Shown here: piece by piece, positions 9,002 to 17,518 of the stretch
Layout of the letters: each line of letters opens with the position of its first letter
How positions within the stretch are numbered: the first letter of the stretch is position 1
From: Bradyrhizobium sp. LTSP849
GTDB taxonomy: Bacteria; Pseudomonadota; Alphaproteobacteria; Rhizobiales; Xanthobacteraceae
DNA: 64,000 nt
Assembly: GCF_000938255.1 (NCBI RefSeq)
Contig: NZ_JYMR01000028.1
Coordinates: 1-64,000 of the forward strand
Direction of reading: 5' to 3'
Position numbers and translations under genes: made by a program
The notes under the pieces: model-generated
Database searches by the model: none
What the model was told of the DNA's origin: nothing
Seen by the model: only the letters and a program-made list of their open reading frames with translations

Positions 9002-9931
9002 TTGTCCTTGAGATCGCGCACCAAGCCTACCACCGGCGAAAAGCCCGCAAGCCCGCGCAAGGTCGCGATTGCCAAACTCATCCCGGTGCCGCAAGCCAAT
9101 GGCGACGACGAGGCCGACGACAAGCAGCGCGTCGGCGGGGTTCAGTCGCTCGGCCGCGCCTTCTCCATCCTTGAAGAGGTGGCGCGCCATCGCGAAGGGA
9201 TTGGGCTTGCGGAGCTGAGCAAGCTGGTCGGCCTGCACAACTCGACGACCTTTCATCTGGCGAAGACGCTGGTCTCGCTCGGCTACCTTCGCCAGGAGAA
9301 GGACAACAAGCGCTACCGCATCGGCCGCCCGCTGTTCGCGCTCGCCGCAAGTGCGCTCGACGAGATCGAGATGGTCAATGTCGCCACGCCCGTGCTGGAG
9401 GAGCTATCGCGCCAGACCAGCGAAAGCAGCCATTTTGCAGTGCGGATGGGCGATGCCGTGGTCGTCATCGCGCGCACCAGCGGCCCCGGCGCGTTCCAGC
9501 TGACCGATCGCGTCGGCGTGGTGCGCCCGGCCCATTGCACCGCGCTCGGCAAGATCATTTTGGCTTCACTCCGCCCCGAGCAGCTCACGCGGTTCATCGA
9601 TCGCGTCGAACTGAAACCGTCGACGCCAAAATCCATCAGCGATGTCGGCGCACTGATGCGCGAGATTGCCGAGGTGCAACGTACCGGCGTTGCCTTCGAC
9701 GACGGCGAGTTCAACATGGAAGTGCGCTGCGTCGCCGTGCCCGTGACCGACTTCACCGGACAGGTGATCGGCGCGCTCGGCATTTCCGGCCCGATCTGGC
9801 GGCTCTCCAACCAGGCGCTGCACGCCAGCGCGCAGGTCGTGCAGGCCGCGGCCGACCGCCTGTCGGCCGAATTCGGCGCCAAGAACGCTGCAGAGCGCAC
9901 CGCGCGGAAGACGATCCCGCAAAAAGCCTGA
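9002..9931 (+). CDS. IclR-family transcriptional regulator
   Basis: The protein has about 309 residues if translation begins at TTG 9002, which has GAGG five bases upstream; a GTG at 8912 without ribosome site would add 30 residues. A winged helix-turn-helix (VQSLGRAFSILEEVARHREG, LAELSKLVGLHNSTTFHLAK) follows a flexible basic N-terminus of about 45 residues. The C-terminal effector domain contains RPAHCTALGKIILA and VAVPVTDFTGQVIGALGISG. It is divergent from the ThDP/SDR/cupin group and upstream of the Liv-type transporter operon, so it is the likely local regulator of both. Confidence 0.9.
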   Translation: MSLRSRTKPTTGEKPASPRKVAIAKLIPVPQANGDDEADDKQRVGGVQSLGRAFSILEEVARHREGIGLAELSKLVGLHNSTTFHLAKTLVSLGYLRQEKDNKRYRIGRPLFALAASALDEIEMVNVATPVLEELSRQTSESSHFAVRMGDAVVVIARTSGPGAFQLTDRVGVVRPAHCTALGKIILASLRPEQLTRFIDRVELKPSTPKSISDVGALMREIAEVQRTGVAFDDGEFNMEVRCVAVPVTDFTGQVIGALGISGPIWRLSNQALHASAQVVQAAADRLSAEFGAKNAAERTARKTIPQKA

Positions 9932-9958
9932 GACGCGCACAAGCGGCGATTTTGCCGG

Positions 9959-9987
9959 TTGACACCGGCGAGCGCGTTCGGGATTAT
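9959..9987 (+). promoter_or_regulatory. Predicted sigma-70-type promoter of the Liv-type ABC operon
   Basis: A perfect -35 TTGACA (9959-9964) is separated by 17 bases from GATTAT (9982-9987, four of six matches). The next gene is the substrate-binding protein at 10074. No other start site is needed to explain the operon through 14761. Confidence 0.55.
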
Positions 9988-10073
9988 CCTCCAGCATTAG
10001 AAAAAGGTCTCTCACAATACCGGATAGCCGGTTTTGAAGGGAGGCACGCGATGCCCCCGGGGAGGAGACAGAC

Positions 10074-11318
10074 ATGATCCGCTACCGCAGACGGACGTTG
10101 TTGCAGGCGGGCGCAGCCTTCGCTGGCGCGTCCGTGCTTGGGTTTCCCGCCATCGTGAAGGCCCAGACGGAGAAGATCCGGATCGGGCATCTGACACCGC
10201 TGACCGGCTTTCTCGGCGTGATCGGCAGCTACGCGCAGTTGGGCGCAAAGCTCGCGGCGGAGGAGATCAATTCGTCGGGCGGCATTCTGGGCAAGCAGAT
10301 CGACCTGCTCTCGGAAGACTCGATCAACCCCGCCACCGCCGCCACCAAGGCGCAGCGCATGCTGGAGCAGGACGGCGCGGTGGTGCTGCTCGGCGAAATC
10401 TCCTCGGCCTCCTCGCTGATCATCATGCAGGTGGCCGAGCGCAACAAGAAGGTGTTCTTCTCGACCGGCGCGCGCTCGGATGCGCTGCGCGGCAAGAACT
10501 GCAACAAATACTCGTTCCACTGCGACATCCCGAACACCGTGATGGTGAACGCGGTCGGCACCGCGCTGTCGCAGAAGGGCATGGTGAAGGGCAAGAAGTT
10601 CTTCACGCTCACGGCCGACTACATCTTCGGTCACGACCTGCTGAAGGCGGCAAAAACCTTCTTCGGCGCGCACGACGCGAATTTGATCGGCGACGAGCTG
10701 ATCGCAACAGACGTCACCGACTTCAGCCCCTATCTGCTGAAGGTGCGCCAGGCAAAACCCGACGTGGTCTGCTGCAACCTCGCCGGCAACCAGGTCACCA
10801 ACCTCGTTAAGCAATATGCCGAGTTCGGCTTCCCCTATCCGCTGGTCGGCTTCAATCTCAACACCGGCGACGCCTGGGCCGCAGGCGCGGGCAATCTCAG
10901 TGGCACCTGGCCGACCGTCTGGTATCACACGCTGGACAATCCGGCGTCGCAAGCCTTCGTCGCGGCCTTCAGCAAGAAATACGGCAAACCGCCAGAGAAC
11001 CATGCCTGGATCGACTACGTCACGCTGAAGCTGCTCGCCGAAGCGATCAACACCACGAAGTCGACCGACAGCGGCGAGTTGATAGGCTATTTCGAGAAGC
11101 AGGCCCAGTTCGACATCGGCAAAGCGCGAAAAGCCTATTTCCGCGCCTGGGATCATCAGCTCGTCCAGGAAGCCTATCCGTTCACGGTCAAGCCGAAGGA
11201 CCAGATGAAGGACCAGTGGGACATGCTGGTGCTGGGCGATGCGGTGCCGGCCGCGAACGATCCGCTCGAGACGATCTATCCGACCAGGGAACAGAATCCC
11301 TGCGAGATGAAGGCCTGA
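10074..11318 (+). CDS. Liv-type ABC transporter substrate-binding protein (Tat-exported)
   Basis: This 414-residue protein is preceded by GGGGAGGAG eight bases upstream. It begins MIRYRRRTLLQAGAAFAG, a twin-arginine signal peptide (R-R-x-x-L-L) with cleavage after KAQ. The mature part is a type 1 periplasmic-binding fold of the branched-chain amino acid/amide group (RIGHLTPLTGFLGVIGSYAQ). Tat export suggests the protein folds in the cytoplasm first. Such proteins bind amino acids, amides, urea or aromatic acids; the ligand is not readable. It is the first gene of an operon with the LivH and LivMGF genes. Confidence 0.9.
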   Translation: MIRYRRRTLLQAGAAFAGASVLGFPAIVKAQTEKIRIGHLTPLTGFLGVIGSYAQLGAKLAAEEINSSGGILGKQIDLLSEDSINPATAATKAQRMLEQDGAVVLLGEISSASSLIIMQVAERNKKVFFSTGARSDALRGKNCNKYSFHCDIPNTVMVNAVGTALSQKGMVKGKKFFTLTADYIFGHDLLKAAKTFFGAHDANLIGDELIATDVTDFSPYLLKVRQAKPDVVCCNLAGNQVTNLVKQYAEFGFPYPLVGFNLNTGDAWAAGAGNLSGTWPTVWYHTLDNPASQAFVAAFSKKYGKPPENHAWIDYVTLKLLAEAINTTKSTDSGELIGYFEKQAQFDIGKARKAYFRAWDHQLVQEAYPFTVKPKDQMKDQWDMLVLGDAVPAANDPLETIYPTREQNPCEMKA

Positions 11319-11348
11319 CGCGCGCGCGCACGCCAAGGCGGACGCAAC

Positions 11349-12224
11349 ATGCAGTTCGAGTTCTTGCTGGAACAGGTGGTGAATGGCCTCGTGCTCGGAG
11401 GCTATTATCTGCTCATCGCGCTCGGGCTGTCGCTGATCTTCTCCGTCGGCGGCATCGTCAATCTCGCGCATGGCGCGTTCTACGCACTTGGCGCCTATGT
11501 CTGCGTCGAGCTGACCAAGAGTCTCGGCTTCGGCGCTGCCGTCGTGGTCTCGCCGTTCGCGGTTGCCCTGCTCGGCATCCTCTTCGAGCGCTTCATCCTG
11601 CGCCGCTTCTACACGGCCGATCCGATCCTGAGCCTGCTCGTGACCTTCGGGCTTGCGATGGTCGCCGAGCAGGCGATCCGCATGATCTGGGGTGCGGCGC
11701 CCGTCTCGACCGAGATCCCGCAAAGTTTTCGCGGGTCGGTCATCGTCGGCGACTTCCTGTTCTCGCGCTATCGCCTGCTGATCCTTGCCGTGGTCGCAGC
11801 GATCATGGTCGGTGTCTGGCTGCTGCTGCACAAGACCTCGTTTGGGCGCGTGGTGCGCGCCGGCATCCAGCGGCCGGACATGGTGGCTGCGCTCGGTATC
11901 CGGCTTCAGCCCTACATGACCGCAATCGTGATGCTCGGCGTTGGTCTCGCCGCGCTCGGCGGCGCCTTCTTCGCGCCGATCACGACCGTGCATCCGGCGA
12001 TGGGCGCCGATATCATGACGGTGGCCTTCGTCGTCGTCGTGATCGGCGGCCTCGGGAGCTTTTGGGGCGTCATCATCGCGGCTCTCCTCGTCGGCGTCGT
12101 GCGCGGCATCGCCATTCATTTCGAGCCGGCCGCGGGTGAAGCCTCGATCTACATTCTGATGTTTTTGGTGCTGCTGGTGCGCCCGCGCGGCTTGCTCGGC
12201 GAGCGCATCGAGAAGTTCGAATGA
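11349..12224 (+). CDS. LivH-type ABC transporter permease
   Basis: This 291-residue membrane protein has about eight hydrophobic segments (GLVLGGYYLLIALGLSLIFS, FYALGAYVCVEL and so on) and the typical ending PRGLLGER. It would pair with the LivM part of the next protein to form the inner-membrane channel. Its stop overlaps the next start by four bases (ATGA at 12221-12224), so the two subunits are translationally coupled. Confidence 0.92.
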   Translation: MQFEFLLEQVVNGLVLGGYYLLIALGLSLIFSVGGIVNLAHGAFYALGAYVCVELTKSLGFGAAVVVSPFAVALLGILFERFILRRFYTADPILSLLVTFGLAMVAEQAIRMIWGAAPVSTEIPQSFRGSVIVGDFLFSRYRLLILAVVAAIMVGVWLLLHKTSFGRVVRAGIQRPDMVAALGIRLQPYMTAIVMLGVGLAALGGAFFAPITTVHPAMGADIMTVAFVVVVIGGLGSFWGVIIAALLVGVVRGIAIHFEPAAGEASIYILMFLVLLVRPRGLLGERIEKFE

Positions 12225-14761
12225 GGAGCGCCTCGACCATCGACAGGCTGAGGCCGCTGCTGATCGCAGCTGTTGCCGTCATCACGCTGCCCTTCCTGCT
12301 GCGGGCGCTTGGCTTATCGCTCAATACCGGCACCTGGATGCTCGGGCTTGCCATCGCGGCCATGGGCCTCAACCTCTGCATCGGCTATACCGGCCTAGTC
12401 TCGTTCGGCCACAGCACCTGGTTCGGCATCGGCGCCTATGCAGCAGGGTTGATCCAGCTCCGCTTCTTCCCCGGTGAGATCTGGCTGCCGCTGCTGTTGT
12501 CGATGGTGGTCGTCGCGATCGCATCGACATTGATCGGCGTGCTGATCCTGCGTCGGCGCGGCGTCTATTTCTCGCTGCTGACGCTTGCGCTGGCCGCGCT
12601 CGTCTACACCACCGCCTTCCGCTGGACCAGCCTGACCGGCGGCGAGGACGGGCTTGGCGGACTGAAGCGCGGCGGCATCGGACCCATCAGCTTCGACAGC
12701 GCGCTCAGCTATTACATCGTGGTCGCGGCGATCGGGCTTGTCGTGGTCTATGTCTTGATGCGCCTGGTGCGCTCGCCGTTCGGGCATGTACTGGTCGCGA
12801 TCCGCGAGAACCAGTTGCGCGCGAGCTTTCAGGGCTATCCGGTCGAGCGCTACAAGCTCGCGGTGTTCGTGATCTCCGCCGTGGTGACGGGTCTCGCCGG
12901 CGCGCTGATTGCGTTCCTGAACTATCTCGTCTCTGCCGAAGCCGTCTCGGTGCCGTTCGCGGGTGAACTGCTGGCGATGGTCGTCATCGGCGGTATGCGC
13001 AGCCTGCTCGGACCTGCGCTCGGTGCGGTGTTCTTCATCTTGTTCAGAGAACTGTTCTCGATCTGGACGTCGGACTGGCTGTTCTGGTTCGGCCTCACCT
13101 TCGTGGCCTTCGTGATGTACTCGCCCGGTGGCCTCGTCGGCATCGGTTCGCTGGTGATGCGCCGCTTTCGCCCAGCACCAGAAGAATCCGCTGCGATGAG
13201 CCGGCGCAAGATCTATGAGGGCCTGCCGCTGCCGGACTTTTTGCGGCCGGAGGCACTGACGGGCACGGTGCTCGAGGTCAGCGGCGTGTCGCGAAAATTC
13301 GGCGGCATCCGTGCGGTCGATAATGCGAGCATCAAAATCGCGGCCGGCGAGATCCACGCGCTGATCGGGCCGAACGGCGCCGGCAAGACCACGCTGTTCA
13401 ACCTAGTCTCAGGCCTCTACGCACCCGATCAAGGCACCATCCGCCTTAGGGGGAACGACATTGCCGGCGTGCCGGCAAATTTGATCTGCCATCAGGGGTT
13501 GGCGCGCTCGTTCCAGATCACCAATCTGTTTCGCGGGCTCACGATCTACGAGAATTTGCGTCTTTCGCTCCAGGCGCGCCGCCCGATGCGCTTCAACATC
13601 TGGAACGACATCGACGCGTACAAGGACATCCATGCCGAGACGGCGGCGCTGACAAAATTCCTCGGGCTCGAAGGCATCGAGGAGATTGAAGGCGGCGAGC
13701 TCTCTTATGGCGGGCAGCGGCTGGTCGATCTCGGCATCGCGCTCGGCTCCAAACCGCAAGTGCTGCTGCTCGACGAGCCGCTCGCAGGGCTTGCTGCGGC
13801 CGAGCGCGAGCGGGTGTCCAATCTCGTCAAGAACATCGCGGCCAATATTCCCGTGCTGATCGTCGAGCACGACATCGATCGCGTGCTCGGCTTCTCGCAC
13901 GTCGTGACCGTGATGAATCAGGGCGAGGTCCTGATGTCCGATTGCCCGAGCGCGGTGCGGGCCGATCTGCGCGTGCAGGAGATCTACACCGGCAAGGGGA
14001 TTCCCGTCGTCGAGCACCGGCGCAGCGACGAGGCGGCCGGCACGCACGAGACCATGCTGCGCCTCGACCGCGTCAACACGTTCTACGGCAAGAGCCACAT
14101 CCTCACCGACGCCGCGCTCGATGTGCGCGACGGCGAGATCGTCGCGCTGCTCGGCCGCAACGGCGCCGGCAAGTCGACGCTGCTGAAGACCATCGCCGGC
14201 CTCGTGCCGGCGGCATCCGGCACGATCGAATATCGCGGCGCGGATATCGCTGGCGTCCCCGCTCCCGACATCGCGCGGCGCGGCATCGGCTATGTGCCGC
14301 AGGGCCGCGGGCTGTTTGCTGGCATGACCGTGCGCGAAAACCTCGCGCTCGGGCGTCTCGCCCGCAGGACCGACGGCAGCGACGGCGTGGTCTGGAACGA
14401 GGAGCAGATCCTGCAATATTTCCCGCGCCTGAAGGAGCGGATGAATATCGCAGCCGACTATCTCTCCGGCGGCGAGCAGCAAATGGTCGCGGTCGCCCGC
14501 GCCATGTCGGGCAATGTCCGCCTCCTCCTGCTCGACGAGCCGTTCGAGGGGCTTGCGCCGGCTGTGACGCTCGAACTTTTCAAAGTATTCGACCAGCTCC
14601 GCCGGCACATGTCGATCGTGATCGTCGAGCACAATCTCGACCTCGTGCTGGCGCTCGCCGACCGCGTCTTCGCGCTGGAGCGCGGCGCAGTGTTCCACCA
14701 GGGGCCAGCGGCGCCGCTGCTCGACGATCTCGGCTATCGCAAGCAGATCCTGTGGCTGTAG
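12221..14761 (+). CDS. Fused LivM-LivG-LivF: permease plus two ABC ATPases in one chain
   Basis: The 846-residue frame is continuous. Residues 1-315 are a LivM-type permease with about ten membrane segments (conserved LNLCIGYTGLVSFGHS). Residues 348-590 are a LivG-type ATPase with Walker A GPNGAGKTT at 383-391, a signature-region ELSYGGQRLVDLGIAL and Walker B VLLLDEPLAGLA. Residues 612-846 are a LivF-type ATPase with Walker A GRNGAGKST at 645-653, LSGGEQQMVAVARA and LLLLDEPFEGLAP. Linkers are short and hydrophilic. In most bacteria these are three genes. Here the fused chain with LivH gives a full importer from two polypeptides. The coding remains in frame with no sign of sequencing error at the joints. 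Confidence 0.93.
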   Translation: MRSASTIDRLRPLLIAAVAVITLPFLLRALGLSLNTGTWMLGLAIAAMGLNLCIGYTGLVSFGHSTWFGIGAYAAGLIQLRFFPGEIWLPLLLSMVVVAIASTLIGVLILRRRGVYFSLLTLALAALVYTTAFRWTSLTGGEDGLGGLKRGGIGPISFDSALSYYIVVAAIGLVVVYVLMRLVRSPFGHVLVAIRENQLRASFQGYPVERYKLAVFVISAVVTGLAGALIAFLNYLVSAEAVSVPFAGELLAMVVIGGMRSLLGPALGAVFFILFRELFSIWTSDWLFWFGLTFVAFVMYSPGGLVGIGSLVMRRFRPAPEESAAMSRRKIYEGLPLPDFLRPEALTGTVLEVSGVSRKFGGIRAVDNASIKIAAGEIHALIGPNGAGKTTLFNLVSGLYAPDQGTIRLRGNDIAGVPANLICHQGLARSFQITNLFRGLTIYENLRLSLQARRPMRFNIWNDIDAYKDIHAETAALTKFLGLEGIEEIEGGELSYGGQRLVDLGIALGSKPQVLLLDEPLAGLAAAERERVSNLVKNIAANIPVLIVEHDIDRVLGFSHVVTVMNQGEVLMSDCPSAVRADLRVQEIYTGKGIPVVEHRRSDEAAGTHETMLRLDRVNTFYGKSHILTDAALDVRDGEIVALLGRNGAGKSTLLKTIAGLVPAASGTIEYRGADIAGVPAPDIARRGIGYVPQGRGLFAGMTVRENLALGRLARRTDGSDGVVWNEEQILQYFPRLKERMNIAADYLSGGEQQMVAVARAMSGNVRLLLLDEPFEGLAPAVTLELFKVFDQLRRHMSIVIVEHNLDLVLALADRVFALERGAVFHQGPAAPLLDDLGYRKQILWL

Positions 14762-14768
14762 CGACGTC

Positions 14769-15752
14769 TCAATCAGACTTGATGTTGGCTGCCGCCACCA
14801 CCTCGGCAAGCTCCTTGGTCTCCTTCGCGATCTTAGCGGTGTACTCGGCCGGGCTGAGCACACTCACCACGCCTTGCGAGCCGAGCCGCTCCTCGACGGT
14901 CGGATCCTTGGCCGCCGCGACGATCTCCCGGTGCAGCGTCTCGAGGATCGGCGCGGGTGTCGCCTTCGGCATGAAGAAGCCGACCCAGAACGAGAGATCG
15001 AAGCCGGGATAGCCGGCCTCCGCGACCGTCGGCACATCGGGCAGCGACGGCAGCCGTTCGGCTGAGGACACCGCGAGCGCGCGCAGCTTTCCGCCCCTGA
15101 CCAGCGGCACCGCGGAGAGCGGATCGAACACGGCGAGCACCTCCTGCGCAAGGATGCCGACCTCGGAGGCGGCGCCGCCGCGATAGGGCACGTGGATCAT
15201 CTTGATGCCCGCGCGCTCGCTCAAAAGCTCCATCGCGAGATGCGCGAGGTTGCCGTTGCCGCCCGAGCCGTAAGCGAGCGCGCCGGGCGCGGCCTTCGCC
15301 GCAGCGACGAGATCAGCCACGGACTTGATGTCGGCGGTCTTGGGATTCTCAGGATTGACTACCAGCACGAGCGGCGCCGAGACGACGGTGGTGAGCGGCG
15401 CAAAGTCTCTTTCCGGATCGTAGCGGATATCCCTGAATAGCGTCTTGTTGAGCGTGATGGTGGACGAGTTGCAGGCGAGCATGGTGTAGCCGTCGGCGTC
15501 CGCATGCGCCACGCCTTCGGCTGCGATCATGCCGTTGGCGCCGGCACGGTTCTCGACCACGAAGGGCTGCCCGAGCTTGGCCCCGAGCCGGTCGCCGATG
15601 ATGCGCGCGACCACATCGACCGGACCGCCGGCGCTGAAGCCGACCATGATCTTGACCGGCCGCACCGGATATTTTTGCGCGATGGCCTGCGTCGACAGCG
15701 CAGAGGCGCAGAGGCCGGCGATGAGCGCCAACAGGCGGGCCGTTCGTTGCAT
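14769..15752 (-). CDS. Bug/TctC-type periplasmic solute-binding protein
   Basis: The protein has 327 residues with a signal peptide (MQRTARLLALIAGLCASALS, cleavage after AIAQ). The mature start YPVRPVKIMVGFSAGGPVDV is the hallmark of tripartite tricarboxylate transporter receptors, followed by VENRAGANGMIAAEGVA. Such proteins bind carboxylic acids. No membrane subunits (TctA/TctB) are adjacent, which is common for these genes in proteobacteria. It converges on the fused Liv gene with only seven bases between stops. GGGGAG is seven bases upstream of ATG 15752. Confidence 0.88.
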   Translation of the reverse strand: MQRTARLLALIAGLCASALSTQAIAQKYPVRPVKIMVGFSAGGPVDVVARIIGDRLGAKLGQPFVVENRAGANGMIAAEGVAHADADGYTMLACNSSTITLNKTLFRDIRYDPERDFAPLTTVVSAPLVLVVNPENPKTADIKSVADLVAAAKAAPGALAYGSGGNGNLAHLAMELLSERAGIKMIHVPYRGGAASEVGILAQEVLAVFDPLSAVPLVRGGKLRALAVSSAERLPSLPDVPTVAEAGYPGFDLSFWVGFFMPKATPAPILETLHREIVAAAKDPTVEERLGSQGVVSVLSPAEYTAKIAKETKELAEVVAAANIKSD

Positions 15753-16161
15753 TCGTTCTCTCCCCGGACCTCAGTGCCGCCTGTGCTTGTTGTTGGTGCG
15801 ACGCGTTCGGGGATCATGATGAGCGGCCGCGTCGGTTTTCGCAATCGTGTTTCCGCGCACGCGATATCAGGCAATTCCGTCGCACGGCACGTACGAGCCC
15901 GCCTCCGAACAAAAACGTCGAAAACAACCCCATGCACAGTAGCCGCCCCTTGAGGGATCAAGTACTTGCGCATCGTGCAGAGCGGTTTGACTCGTCGGGC
16001 AAAACACTGGCAGGATGGCATCATCGCAGCAATCGTCAGCGTCAGACGCGCCCAACCACGGGCGCAGCGACGCGACTGCGCATAAGCCCCTCATCGACAT
16101 CGCAAAATCGCAACCCGCGCGCAGCGCGTGCTCTCGCACGCGCCTGCATCAAGGACACGAC
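15753..16161. other. Intergenic region without a recognised gene
   Basis: About 409 bases lie between the Bug protein gene and the phage-like pair. I see no gene with convincing start or composition. The segment 15900-16030 has an A-rich run (aaaaacgtcgaaaacaacc), the ten-base palindrome CAAGTACTTG near 15960, and the string tttgactcgtcgggcaaaac; it looks like a dispersed intergenic repeat of this genus, but I cannot confirm copies from this window. Confidence 0.4.
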
Positions 16162-16764
16162 ATGACGGCATCCCCGACACGCCACAGCGCCGCACCGCTT
16201 GCGGCAAACGATCGCACCAACCTCGCCGCAAGCCCGCGCGTGAAACTCTCGCGCCGGCGAATTTCGATCGACCATCCGGACCCGCGCGCCGGCGAACGAC
16301 TGCTGGCCGACGCGCTCGGCGCCGTCGACCGCGACGCGCTGGACGGCCTGCTGAGCCAGCTGGCAAAAGCCAGCGCCGTTGCGCGCAGGCCGGACCAGGG
16401 CAATCTCTCCTTCATGATCTCGATGCTGAAGAGCATCGCGCCCAAGGACTCGCTCGAGGCCATGCTGGCGGCGCAGATGGTGTGCGTTCACGTCGCGACG
16501 ATGCGCTGCGCCTGTCGCCTCGCCTGCACCGACGACGTACCGCAGCAGGAGAGCCTCACGCGTGCGCTGACCCGGCTGGCTCGTACCTACGCAGCCCAGA
16601 TGGAGGCCCTGAGCCGGCATCGCAGCAACGGCGCCTGCGCGATCACGGTGCGGAATTTGTCGGTGCAGGATGGCGGCAAGGCCGTCGTCGGCAATTTCAC
16701 ACAACATGCGAGCCTGATCGCTGCGCAGCCAGGCCTGACGGACGCGGCGGCCGTCACCGCATGA
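16162..16764 (+). CDS. Hypothetical protein, phage/mobile-associated type
   Basis: This 200-residue soluble protein starts at ATG 16162. The core NLSFMISMLKSIAPKDSLEAML to MVCVHVATMRCACRLA is largely helical, and the tail NLSVQDGGKAVVGNFTQHA has a repeated beta pattern. Rhizobial genomes hold many such proteins, generally next to a short HGG-motif protein as here, and often close to integrases; that link is from memory. The stop overlaps the next start by four bases. A molecular function is not known to me. Confidence 0.6.
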   Translation: MTASPTRHSAAPLAANDRTNLAASPRVKLSRRRISIDHPDPRAGERLLADALGAVDRDALDGLLSQLAKASAVARRPDQGNLSFMISMLKSIAPKDSLEAMLAAQMVCVHVATMRCACRLACTDDVPQQESLTRALTRLARTYAAQMEALSRHRSNGACAITVRNLSVQDGGKAVVGNFTQHASLIAAQPGLTDAAAVTA

Positions 16765-17063
16765 GCCACGCCCGCAACACCGGGCCGATGCAAGCGAGCC
16801 CGCGCTGCGGCGCGCAGACACGCAACGGCGAAACCTGCCGTGCGCCGGCGCTGCGAGGCAAGACGCGCTGCCGCATGCACGGCGGCGCATGGGGATCTGG
16901 TGCACCGATGGGAAATCAGAATGCGCGGACGCACGGCGCCTTCACACGAGACCGGATCGCGGAACAGGGGTCGATCCGGGCGTTGCTGGACGAGACGCGA
17001 AGGTTGCTGATCGAGATCACGTCAGACCGTCCCTCGAAAAGACCGGCCCTGCGAAACAAATGA
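16761..17063 (+). CDS. Small Cys/HGG-motif hypothetical protein
   Basis: The protein has 100 residues and begins at the ATG that overlaps the previous stop (ATGA). Residues 14-40 hold a compact Cys/His pattern: C15-G-A-Q-T-R-N-G-E-T-C, then C and HGG in TRCRMHGGAWGSGAP, which could bind zinc, followed by MGNQNARTHGAFTRD. This HGG-x-x-GSGAP-x-GNxNA-x-xHG pattern is widespread in alphaproteobacterial mobile regions. The role is unknown. The stop codon (17061-17063) forms the first three bases of an operator-like repeat of the downstream hipBA promoter. Confidence 0.6.
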   Translation: MSHARNTGPMQASPRCGAQTRNGETCRAPALRGKTRCRMHGGAWGSGAPMGNQNARTHGAFTRDRIAEQGSIRALLDETRRLLIEITSDRPSKRPALRNK

Positions 17064-17179
17064 GCCATTAATGGATCAGTTGAAGGCATATGAGCCATTT
17101 ATAGGCCACCCAATTGACAGCTCGGTTTGTTTGGTCTATAAACGGATCGTTTGGCACTATACGAGCCGTTAATGGATCA
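17061..17179. promoter_or_regulatory. Four operator-like palindromic repeats upstream of hipBA
   Basis: Four 18-base related sites occur at 17061-17078 (TGAGCCATTAATGGATCA, a near-perfect palindrome with one mismatched pair), 17091-17108 (TGAGCCATTTATAGGCCA), 17132-17149 (TGGTCTATAAACGGATCG) and 17162-17179 (CGAGCCGTTAATGGATCA). Their starts are 30, 41 and 30 bases apart, about three, four and three helical turns, so all lie on one face of the DNA. The third covers the -10 box and the fourth ends just before the hipB start. They are the likely binding sites of the HipB-like repressor. Confidence 0.65.
17114..17142 (+). promoter_or_regulatory. hipBA promoter (predicted)
   Basis: A consensus -35 TTGACA (17114-17119), a 17-base spacer and TATAAA (17137-17142, five of six) make the strongest predicted sigma-70 promoter in the window. 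Transcription would start near 17149, leaving a leader of about 33 bases. The operator-like repeats flank and overlap it, as expected for autorepression. Confidence 0.7.
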
Positions 17180-17182
17180 TAA

Positions 17183-17518
17183 ATGCCTAAAAAAGCGAGA
17201 CCCTATTCCCGTTACGCCAAGGACGCCGCCGCGCTCCTGGGCCAGCTCATTCACAAGGCGCGCATCGAGCGCAAGATGACCGCCGAAGAGCTTGCTAGCA
17301 GGGCGGGACTTTCGCGCGGACTTTTGCGGCGCATCGAGAACGGCGATCTCGGCTGCACACTGGGCGCCGTCTTCGAAGCCGCCGCCGTCGCGGGCGTCCC
17401 GCTGTTCGATAACGACGAGCGGACTCTGACAAGCGCCCTCGCCGCGAACTCTGCTGTGATGAAGCTCTTGCCGAAATCCGTGCGCATGTCCCCAGAGACG
17501 GTCGATGATGACTTCTGA
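17183..17518 (+). CDS. hipB: HipB-like antitoxin / XRE repressor
   Basis: This 111-residue protein has an XRE helix-turn-helix at about residues 17-70 (LIHKARIERKMTAEELASRA, GLSRGLLRRIENGDLGC). The layout, a small repressor just upstream of and overlapping a HipA kinase gene, is that of HipBA modules, in which HipB binds HipA and represses the operon. The C-terminal tail is short and acidic (SPETVDDDF). The start has no clear ribosome site. Confidence 0.82.
   Translation: MPKKARPYSRYAKDAAALLGQLIHKARIERKMTAEELASRAGLSRGLLRRIENGDLGCTLGAVFEAAAVAGVPLFDNDERTLTSALAANSAVMKLLPKSVRMSPETVDDDF

Noticed and set aside
9984..12119. Very long open frame on the minus strand opposite the Liv-type transporter genes (about 711 codons)
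   Set aside because: It is the codon-position shadow of the transporter genes in GC-rich DNA; the protein is His/Asp/Arg-rich without any fold pattern, and the plus-strand genes have clear domains and ribosome sites.
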